A stretch of 5,347 nt of DNA from Acidobacteriaceae bacterium (GTDB lineage Bacteria; Acidobacteriota; Terriglobia; Terriglobales; Acidobacteriaceae), in NCBI GenBank assembly GCA_030040115.1, contig JASHUH010000051.1, forward strand, positions 1 through 5,347, given 5' to 3'. The translations under genes were made by a program, and so were the position numbers. The notes beneath the pieces were generated by a model, which was not told the origin of the DNA, ran no database searches, and saw only the letters and a list, made by a program, of their open reading frames with translations. Numbering within the stretch: position 1 is the first letter of the stretch; every line of letters begins with the position of its first letter. This document shows, piece by piece, positions 1 to 4,700 of the stretch.

Positions 1-400
1 CGTGGGTAAAGGTGAGCGAGGCGGAGTTGATACAGTAGCGCAGGCCGGTGGGGCGTGGACCGTCGGGGAAAACGTGGCCAAGATGCCCACCGCAGCGAGC
101 GCAGGTCACCTCGATGCGGCGCATGCCATAGCTCAGGTCTTCATGCTCCTCGACCGCTTTGGCAGCAGCAGGGATGGTGAAGCTGGGCCAGCCGCAACCA
201 GAATCGAATTTGGCTCCGCTCAAAAACAGCAGGGCTCCGCAACCGGCGCAATGATAGTCGCCGGTTTCATGGTTTTCAGTGAGCGCGCCGGTGAACGGCC
301 GCTCAGTGCCTTTTTCGCGCAGAACGTGGTACTGCTCGGGCGAGAGCAGCTTGCGCCACTCGGTCTCGCTGTGCGCCAATTTTTCGTTGGTTTCCGGCAC
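1..400 (-). CDS. msrB: Peptide methionine-(R)-S-oxide reductase MsrB, 3' end cut by the window edge
   Basis: Reduces the R epimer of methionine sulfoxide in proteins, normally in the cytoplasm with thioredoxin as reductant. Translating the minus strand from position 400 gives 133 residues with the whole SelR/MsrB domain. Two zinc-binding CxxC pairs are visible (C51/C54 in HCAGC, C100/C103 in CARC). GCGWPSF (C69, a candidate resolving cysteine), [11 protein letters not shown] and the catalytic-cysteine motif RYCINSASL (C123) follow. E. coli MsrB is 137 residues, so only a few codons are missing. The start is GTG at 400-398. An in-frame TGA lies eight codons upstream with no other start between, and AGGAGG (complement of 405-410) sits only 4 bases before it. 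It lies 73 bases after ridA on the same strand and is probably co-transcribed. Identity is very secure; only the missing end is unknown. Confidence 0.96.
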   Translation of the reverse strand, partial: MPETNEKLAHSETEWRKLLSPEQYHVLREKGTERPFTGALTENHETGDYHCAGCGALLFLSGAKFDSGCGWPSFTIPAAAKAVEEHEDLSYGMRRIEVTCARCGGHLGHVFPDGPRPTGLRYCINSASLTFTH

Positions 401-414
401 CGGCCCTCCTGGGC
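401..414 (-). promoter_or_regulatory. msrB ribosome-binding site inside a small hairpin
   Basis: A strong AGGAGG (complement of 405-410) lies 4 bases before the GTG start, which is shorter than the usual 5-9. It overlaps a 4-bp GCCC/GGGC stem with an AGGA loop (403-406 paired with 411-414). The site fixes the msrB start. Whether the short stem forms in mRNA is a guess. Confidence 0.55.
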
Positions 415-473
415 GGGGGCAACTTCACCGGTATTGAGATGCGCCGGGAAGCGGAAAGACTCGGCGGAGACCA

Positions 474-863
474 TCAGGCTTCCGCGACGACCTCGATTTC
501 GAGCAGGGCGTTTTTGGGCAGGCGTGAAACCTCGACGGTGGTGCGCGCGGGCGGCTCATCGCCATCGCGGCCCAGATATTGGTCGTATACAGCGTTCATG
601 GCCGCGAAATCATTGATGTCTTTGAGATAGACGGTGGCTTTGACCACGCGGTCCAGGCCGCTGCCCGCTTCTTCGAGAATGGCCTTGAGGTTTTCGAGCA
701 CGCGTGTGGCTTGCTCCGTCACGCCGCCGAGGACAACCTGTTGCGTGGCTGGGTCGAGTGCGATCTGGCCGGCGGTGAAGATGAGGTTGCCGACACGCAT
801 GCCCTGCGAGTACGGGCCGATAGCGGCGGGCGCGCCGTCGGTGGCGATGGCTGATCTGGTCAT
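474..863 (-). CDS. ridA: RidA family 2-iminobutanoate/2-iminopropanoate deaminase
   Basis: A 129-residue protein; E. coli RidA has 128. RidA hydrolyses reactive imine/enamine intermediates released by PLP enzymes such as threonine dehydratase, sparing enzymes from 2-aminoacrylate damage. It is a cytosolic trimer with active sites at subunit interfaces. The N-terminus APAAIGPYSQG (residues 11-21), the GQIALDP loop (32-38), the VKATVYLKDINDF segment (74-86) and the C-terminal PPARTTVEVSRLPKNALLEIE block match the family closely. R107 and E122 align with the catalytic R105 and E120 of E. coli, so an active deaminase of the RidA subfamily is expected. ATG at 863-861 is chosen because the conserved domain begins there. 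The frame stays open upstream to about 1109, but that stretch looks non-coding. A weak GGAG lies just before the ATG. msrB follows on the same strand. Confidence 0.95.
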   Translation of the reverse strand: MTRSAIATDGAPAAIGPYSQGMRVGNLIFTAGQIALDPATQQVVLGGVTEQATRVLENLKAILEEAGSGLDRVVKATVYLKDINDFAAMNAVYDQYLGRDGDEPPARTTVEVSRLPKNALLEIEVVAEA

Positions 864-870
864 GGCTCCG

Positions 871-876
871 ATTGTA
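871..876 (-). promoter_or_regulatory. Possible -10 box for ridA, almost leaderless
   Basis: The minus strand reads TACAAT with its last base only 7 bases before the ridA ATG. If used, transcription would begin at or within a couple of bases of the start codon. The hexamer 17 bases further upstream (CCACCG) is not -35-like, so support is weak. Confidence 0.22.
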
Positions 877-957
877 ATGGCGCCGGGCTGGCGCGGTGGA
901 AAAGATTGGGACTGGCCGGTGTGATCGCGGCCGTTCGTTCCCGCGTTCCCTTGCTCT

Positions 958-984
958 CGAGCCGCCTGTCCGGCCGGCGGCTTG
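958..984. repeat. GC-rich inverted repeat in the divergent promoter region
   Basis: GCCGCC at 961-966 pairs with GGCGGC at 976-981 around a 9-base loop. The stem extends to 958 and 984 through A-T, G-T and C-G pairs, giving about 9 bp. No T-run follows on either strand, so it is not a standard intrinsic terminator. Its place 10 bases before the plus-strand TACAAT box would suit an operator, but in GC-rich DNA it may be chance. Confidence 0.4.
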
Positions 985-994
985 CCCGATCCGC

Positions 995-1000
995 TACAAT
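995..1000 (+). promoter_or_regulatory. Possible -10 box for the esterase gene
   Basis: TACAAT lies 78 bases before the esterase ATG. Transcription from about 1007 would give a leader of roughly 70 bases that includes the tandem repeat at 1028-1047. The spaced -35 position reads GGCCGG, a poor match, so this would need an activator or a different sigma factor. Confidence 0.3.
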
Positions 1001-1027
1001 GGCGGCTATCGCGCATGCGGCGATTCC

Positions 1028-1047
1028 CTTGACGCAACTTGACGCAA
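1028..1047 (+). repeat. Tandem 10-base direct repeat CTTGACGCAA x2 upstream of the esterase
   Basis: Two perfect head-to-tail copies of CTTGACGCAA occupy 1028-1037 and 1038-1047. They are flanked by a direct GATTCC pair (1022-1027 and 1051-1056). The 10-base period equals about one helical turn, as in sites bound by regulators on one DNA face. It sits 31 bases before the esterase start. TTGACG is also -35-like, but no -10 box follows at suitable spacing. Confidence 0.6.
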
Positions 1048-1078
1048 ATTGATTCCAAGGAGCGAAGGAAGGCCTCCG

Positions 1079-2197
1079 ATGCTGAAGCGTGTTTGTTGCA
1101 CGATTCCACTTTTGTTGGCTGGCTTGGCGCCGGCGTGTGGCCAAGCCGTCGCCGCGCAGCACCCGACGCGGCCTATGCCGCCGACACGCGACCCGCATAC
1201 GCCCGGATATGTTAAGGCCACCGAACTGCCCGACGGCCAGCTTCCTCCCGCGGACGCGAGCGGCAACTTTATCATCGGACCGACGCATCAGCCGGCGCCG
1301 GAGATGACGGATAACCCGAGCGTGCCGCAGGGCGAGGTGTACGAGTTCACCATGAGCTCGGCGGATAACAAGTATTATCCGGGCATTGCGCGGGAGACGG
1401 GGACGTTTGGGACGCCGGACCCAAACAATCCGGCGAAGCTGATTGTGACCACCAGCCATCCCGCTCCCTATACGCGGCGGGTTGAAGTGTATGTGCCCAA
1501 GCAGTACGTGCCGGGGACGGCGGCGCCGTTTATCGTGGGCGCGGACGGGCCGGACAAGATGCTGTTCACGGCGCTCAACAACCTGATCGCAGAGCACCGC
1601 GTGCCGGCGATGATCGCCATCTCCATCGGCAACGGCGGAGGCGACGCACAGGGCAGCGAGCGCGGCCTCGAATACGACACCATGTCGGGCAAGTACGCAG
1701 AGTTTGTGGAACATGAAGTGTTGCCGGAGGTCGAAGCGAGATATCACGTTCAGTTGACGAAGGATCCCGACGGCCGGGCGACGATGGGCGGCAGCTCGGG
1801 TGGGGCCTGTGCGCTGATCATGGCCTGGTACCACCCCGAGCTTTATCATCGCGTGCTGTCGTATTCGGGAACATTCGTGAACCAGCAGTGGCCGTACAAT
1901 CCGAAAATCCCGCACGGCGCCTGGGAGTTCCACGAGAAGCTGATTGCCCATAGTCCGCGAAAGCCGATCCGGATCTGGATGGAGGTGGGCGACCGGGACC
2001 TCGACAACCCCAACGTGATGCGCGACGGCATGCACGATTGGGTGGTGGCGAACGAGGACATGGCCAACGTGCTGACGGCCAAGGGTTACCATTATCAGTT
2101 TGTGTTCGCGCGTAATGCCGGGCACACAGACCGCGCCGTGAAGTCGCAAATGCTGCCCGAAGCGGTGGAATACCTGTGGCAGGGGTATCCGCGGTAG
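1079..2197 (+). CDS. Secreted alpha/beta-hydrolase esterase of the Fes/esterase-D family (PF00756-like)
   Basis: A 372-residue protein. The N-terminus (MLKRVCC, hydrophobic core IPLLLAGLAPA, then AVAA-Q at 26/27) looks like a Sec signal peptide, so it is probably periplasmic or secreted. A Pro-rich stretch to about residue 75 leads into GEVYEFTMSSADNKYYPGI and RRVEVYVPKQY, typical of the enterochelin-esterase-like family. The nucleophile motif MGGSSGG carries Ser239 (less likely Ser240). VGDRD (304-307) may supply the acid, and NAGHTD gives catalytic His349. Length and order fit a complete enzyme. ATG at 1079 follows AAGGAAGG about six bases upstream. A TTG at 1049 would put ten polar residues before the signal peptide, so it was rejected. 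The substrate cannot be read from sequence; carboxylic, sugar or siderophore esters are all possible. No siderophore genes are adjacent. Confidence 0.88.
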   Translation: MLKRVCCTIPLLLAGLAPACGQAVAAQHPTRPMPPTRDPHTPGYVKATELPDGQLPPADASGNFIIGPTHQPAPEMTDNPSVPQGEVYEFTMSSADNKYYPGIARETGTFGTPDPNNPAKLIVTTSHPAPYTRRVEVYVPKQYVPGTAAPFIVGADGPDKMLFTALNNLIAEHRVPAMIAISIGNGGGDAQGSERGLEYDTMSGKYAEFVEHEVLPEVEARYHVQLTKDPDGRATMGGSSGGACALIMAWYHPELYHRVLSYSGTFVNQQWPYNPKIPHGAWEFHEKLIAHSPRKPIRIWMEVGDRDLDNPNVMRDGMHDWVVANEDMANVLTAKGYHYQFVFARNAGHTDRAVKSQMLPEAVEYLWQGYPR

Positions 2198-2268
2198 CGG
2201 AGCCGGGAGAGTCCGTTCCTAGCGGTCGTTGCTCGGTTCCGATGCGACGGGAGCGCCAGCGAGACTTG

Positions 2269-2277
2269 TGCTACTAT
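2269..2277 (+). promoter_or_regulatory. Possible extended -10 promoter for the membrane-protein/DUF4129/DUF4350 cluster
   Basis: TGC followed by TACTAT (2272-2277) has the TGn-10 layout of an extended -10 promoter, which can work without a good -35. None is visible 16-18 bases upstream. Transcription would start near 2284, giving a leader of about 125 bases. Confidence 0.35.
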
Positions 2278-2375
2278 CCCTGCAAGCGAATCGCGGCACT
2301 GCTTGGTTCCATCGATTTGGCCGGCGGACTCGACGCCTTCATGCGAGTCCGTGCTGAATTTCTCCCGGGGCGGCA

Positions 2376-2407
2376 AGGCCTGTGGCGAGTCGTACGCGAC
2401 GAGGCCT
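2376..2407 (+). promoter_or_regulatory. Possible hairpin covering the ribosome-binding site of the membrane-protein gene
   Basis: GTCG (2389-2392) can pair with CGAC (2397-2400) around a TACG loop. AGGCCT at 2376-2381 can pair with AGGCCT at 2402-2407, leaving an asymmetric bulge. This outer helix would bury the GAGG (2401-2404) that precedes the ATG at 2411 by 6 bases. Seen by eye only. Confidence 0.3.
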
Positions 2408-2410
2408 CAA

Positions 2411-3394
2411 ATGATCAGTCAGCTACGCCCCTTGAGTTTGGGTGAAATCCTCGACCGGACCGCCGCGCTTTACCGGACCCATTTTTTGCTGTTCGCGGGA
2501 ATCGCCGCAGTGTTTTCCGGGGCCATGCTGCTGACGCAGATGTTACATTTGGCGGTGCTGGAGTTGCTGGGATATCCGCACATTGCGCCGCGGCTGGAGT
2601 GGGCCTACGGCGTGTCCGCGGTGCTGCAGATTTTTGTGGTGCTGCTGGTGGCGGGCCTGGCCATCGCGGCCAATAACCGGGCGGTGGCGTGGGTGTACCT
2701 GGGCCAGGCGGCGACCATTCGCGGAGCGGTTGCCAGCATTGCCCCGCGGCTGACCCGCTACATATGGTTGATGACGGTGACGGTGTTCCGCGCCTGGGCG
2801 CCGCTGGCTGTGTTGTATGTGGCGCTTTTCGCGATTCTGTTCAGCGTGCTGCCACATGGCTGGCTTAGCGACCCTTCGGTGTTGCAGCACCCCCATGCGC
2901 GGAACCCGGCGGCGCTGGTTGCGGCGGTCTTGGGGGTTTTGGTTTTGGCGCCTTTGCTTCTCCTGGCGGTGATTTATGGGGCGTGGATGTCGCTGCGCTA
3001 CGCGCTGGCGACTCCCGCGTGCGTGGTGGAAGATGCGCGGACAAGCGTGGCGATCAAACGCAGCATTGCGCTGAGCGAGGGCTCGCGGGGACGCATTTTT
3101 GTGCTGGCGCTGCTGGTTTTGGCGGTGCAGATGCTTTTAGGAATTCTGATGGGACTGCCGTTCCTGCTTTTCACGGTCAAACATGCGGGCCACGCGATCC
3201 CCATCGGGATGCTGGCTCTGCAACAGTTGGGTAACTTCATCACCAACACGTTAATCGGGCCAATCTACGGGATCGGATTGACGCTCTTCTACTACGATCA
3301 ACGAATTCGCAAGGAGGGTTTCGATATCGAATGGATGATGCAGGCCGCAGGGCTGACGGCGGAGACCACGCTGCCGGTTCCCGAGCAAATGTGA
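2411..3394 (+). CDS. Multi-pass membrane protein of the glycerophosphodiester-phosphodiesterase-membrane-domain-like family
   Basis: A 327-residue inner-membrane protein of unknown role. A short cytosolic N-terminus, LRPLSLGEILDRTAALYRTH (5-24), is followed by about six hydrophobic segments near residues 26-48, 68-88, 118-148, 168-198, 228-258 and 264-295. The loop TPACVVEDARTSVAIKRSIALSEG (201-224) and the tail YYDQRIRKEGFDIEWMMQAAG (294-314) are recognisable blocks of this family, which I associate with acidobacterial and actinobacterial genomes. No catalytic residues of soluble phosphodiesterases are visible, so enzymatic activity should not be assumed. ATG at 2411 is chosen because the family's N-terminal block starts there and GAGG lies 6 bases upstream. 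The frame is open back to 2303, but those 36 residues look unrelated. DUF4129 and DUF4350 genes follow, suggesting a shared membrane or envelope function. A remnant of a second family member lies just downstream. Confidence 0.82.
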   Translation: MISQLRPLSLGEILDRTAALYRTHFLLFAGIAAVFSGAMLLTQMLHLAVLELLGYPHIAPRLEWAYGVSAVLQIFVVLLVAGLAIAANNRAVAWVYLGQAATIRGAVASIAPRLTRYIWLMTVTVFRAWAPLAVLYVALFAILFSVLPHGWLSDPSVLQHPHARNPAALVAAVLGVLVLAPLLLLAVIYGAWMSLRYALATPACVVEDARTSVAIKRSIALSEGSRGRIFVLALLVLAVQMLLGILMGLPFLLFTVKHAGHAIPIGMLALQQLGNFITNTLIGPIYGIGLTLFYYDQRIRKEGFDIEWMMQAAGLTAETTLPVPEQM

Positions 3395-3468
3395 CGACGG
3401 GATGGCTCCGCAGCAATGCCCGCACCCCGAGAAGTGAAGGCGAAGATTTCCCCCAAGCGCGGGTCCCC

Positions 3469-3575
3469 ATGAACGAACCTATACGCGCCTTGAGTTTAGG
3501 TGAAATCCTCGACTGAACGACGCAGCTTTGCCGGCGCAATTCTGCCGTTCGCCGGAGTTTCCGCGACGCCACGGG
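3469..3575 (+). pseudogene. Decayed 5' remnant of a second copy of the preceding membrane-protein family
   Basis: ATG at 3469 opens MNEPIRALSLGEILD and then hits TGA at 3514, exactly where the intact gene has CGG in LGEILDRT. Read through the stop, the codons give TTQLCRRN, matching TAALYRTH in the intact copy. A 2-base loss near 3541-3545 shifts the frame, after which PFAGVSAT matches LFAGIAAV. Resemblance fades after about 3575, so roughly nine tenths of the gene is gone. TTQL, RN and GVSA differ from the neighbour, so this looks like a distinct paralogue, not a copy of the gene beside it. No ribosome-binding site precedes the ATG. A tail fragment may persist in the next 50 bases, but this is not shown. 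The remaining sequence in 3395-3629 holds nothing else recognisable. Confidence 0.78.
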
Positions 3576-3629
3576 CATTATCGATACGCCTTCCGCGCCG
3601 GTGATGACCCCTGATACCGTGGAAGAGCC

Positions 3630-4700
3630 ATGCATTCTTCGCGGGCGAATTCATTCAGTCGTTGGCCGGCGTTGGCCACGACGCTTGTCGCAGTGCTGCT
3701 TGCAGCCGGGCCGGGCGTGTACGCGGGCGAATTGGAAACGACCTTCGCGAACGCCAGCGTGGCGCGCTACCAGAAGCACCTGGCGCAGCTCGACGCCGTG
3801 GTGGCTTTCTGCGCGAGAATGCGCACAGCGGCCGCCTGCAATCCTGCGCTGGTAGGTCCGGACGATGAAGTCGCCTTGGAACTGGGCGGAGGCGTGGAGC
3901 AGCGGCGGATTGGTTATGATTGGCTGCGCATTCTGCTGGCGCGGGCGGGAAGCAAGGAAGAGCAATCGCAGCCTGGCGCCAACCCCGCTCCGCCGCCCGT
4001 GATGAAAACGCGCACATTGGGCATGGAGGAACTGCTCAAGCTGGCGCGGCAACGGTTGGCAGAAGACGCGCAGGAAGCGGACGCGCCGCCGGCGGGGCCG
4101 AGCTACGCATCCCAGCGTGCGTCGCTCAAGGTGATTCTCGCGCGGCGGGAGTTTCGTGGGGAGGGCGAGGAAACTGTCCGCGAGCGCTTTATGGAGTGGC
4201 TGGACACCGCCCTGAACGAGATACTCGGCCAGCTCGTGCGGCTCGGAGAACGCGAGCCGTGGATCGCCATGGCGTTTCGCGCGCTGTTTTTGGGTGGAGT
4301 TTGCCTGGGGCTGATGTGGATGCTGGTGCGCATCGAACGGCGGGCGCGGATTCGCCCGGTCCCCGCCGCGCCGGCGGCCGCCGGCGCGCACCCGCCGCGC
4401 GAGTGGCAATTGTGGCTCAAAGACGCGCGCGCCATGGCGGCCGAAAATCACTGGCGCGAAGCGATTCATTTCCTGTATTGGGCGGCAGTTGCACGGTTGG
4501 AATCAGGGCGTCTGTGGCCGGCGGACCGGGCGCGCACGCCGCGCGAAGTTGTGCGCTTGCTGCCGGGCGGCGATCCGCGCCGGCAGAGCCTGGCCGCGCT
4601 GACGCGTAGCTTTGAACGCACGTGGTACGGCGGCCGCGAGGCTGGAGCGGCTGACTACGAAACCGCGCTGGCGCTGGCTGCCGCATTGGGGGTGGAATGA
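3630..4700 (+). CDS. DUF4129 domain protein with signal peptide and one membrane helix
   Basis: A 356-residue protein of unknown biochemical role. Residues 1-32 resemble a signal peptide (ALATTLVAVLLAAGPGVYA-G). A polar extracytoplasmic part follows, with a Pro-rich spacer (117-124) and the segment SLKVILARREFRGEGEE (165-181). One membrane helix lies at about 212-235, followed by RIERRARIR, so the C-terminus should face the cytosol. A Pro/Ala linker (243-256) leads to the DUF4129 domain (about 260-350): HFLYWAAVARLESGRLWP, TPREVVRLL and LTRSFERTWYGG with a Tyr-containing end. No transglutaminase core is attached, unlike some DUF4129 proteins. ATG at 3630 follows GGAAG by five bases. Its stop overlaps the next start as ATGA, indicating translational coupling. 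In other bacteria DUF4129 genes often accompany MoxR ATPase and DUF58 genes. Domain call is firm, function unknown. Confidence 0.88.
   Translation: MHSSRANSFSRWPALATTLVAVLLAAGPGVYAGELETTFANASVARYQKHLAQLDAVVAFCARMRTAAACNPALVGPDDEVALELGGGVEQRRIGYDWLRILLARAGSKEEQSQPGANPAPPPVMKTRTLGMEELLKLARQRLAEDAQEADAPPAGPSYASQRASLKVILARREFRGEGEETVRERFMEWLDTALNEILGQLVRLGEREPWIAMAFRALFLGGVCLGLMWMLVRIERRARIRPVPAAPAAAGAHPPREWQLWLKDARAMAAENHWREAIHFLYWAAVARLESGRLWPADRARTPREVVRLLPGGDPRRQSLAALTRSFERTWYGGREAGAADYETALALAAALGVE
4367..4388. repeat. Perfect 22-base palindrome inside the DUF4129 gene
   Basis: All 11 base pairs match around the centre at 4377/4378, with only G and C. It encodes part of the Ala/Pro linker (residues 246-253) just after the membrane helix. 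The coding of an Ala/Gly/Pro run in GC-rich DNA favours such symmetry, so a role is unproven. Confidence 0.75.

Larger units (their letters stand above)
864..1078. other. Divergent intergenic control region between ridA and the esterase gene
   Basis: 215 bases separate the two divergent starts and must carry the promoters for both directions. Visible elements are a TACAAT box close to ridA on the minus strand (871-876), a GC-rich inverted repeat (958-984), a TACAAT box on the plus strand (995-1000), and a tandem repeat of CTTGACGCAA (1028-1047). No convincing -35 box pairs with either -10-like box. No small gene was found here. Confidence 0.6.
2198..2410. other. Intergenic region between the esterase and the membrane-protein gene
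   Basis: 213 bases without a convincing gene. The downstream frame is open back to 2303, but that stretch encodes nothing family-like. It holds an extended -10-like box (2269-2277) and a potential hairpin around the next ribosome-binding site (2376-2407). No intrinsic terminator with a T-run follows the esterase. Confidence 0.55.

Noticed and set aside
220..474. 84-codon minus-strand frame whose ATG overlaps the ridA stop (TGATG)
   Set aside because: The overlap looks attractive, but most of this frame lies over msrB in another phase, where the MsrB protein is conserved. The product is low-complexity without family resemblance.
2..616. 204-codon plus-strand frame across the left end
   Set aside because: Antisense to both msrB and ridA, which are certain; composition is that of a shadow frame.
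864..1109. N-terminal extension of RidA up to 1109
   Set aside because: RidA proteins begin close to the chosen ATG, the extra residues are unlike any RidA, and the stretch overlaps the start of the divergent esterase gene.
1095..1140. Lipoprotein signal in the esterase (LAPAC at residues 16-20)
   Set aside because: Position -3 from Cys20 is Ala and -2 is Pro, a poor lipobox; the AVAA-Q site fits ordinary signal peptidase better.
860..2149. Long 429-codon open frame on the minus strand opposite the esterase
   Set aside because: It is rich in His/Arg as expected for an antisense frame in GC-rich DNA, resembles no family, and the plus strand clearly encodes a full esterase.
2198..2250. Intrinsic terminator after the esterase
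   Set aside because: GGAGCCGGGAG and GCTCGGTTCC can pair only imperfectly over a long loop, and no T-run follows.
3469..3516. A functional 15-residue leader peptide for the DUF4129 gene
   Set aside because: There is no ribosome-binding site, and the match to the paralogue continues past the stop and through a frame shift, which fits a pseudogene better.
3651..4609. Long frames overlapping the DUF4129 gene (272 codons minus, 229 codons plus)
   Set aside because: Ala/Arg/Gly-rich shadow translations; the 3630-4700 frame has signal peptide, helix and recognisable DUF4129 motifs.
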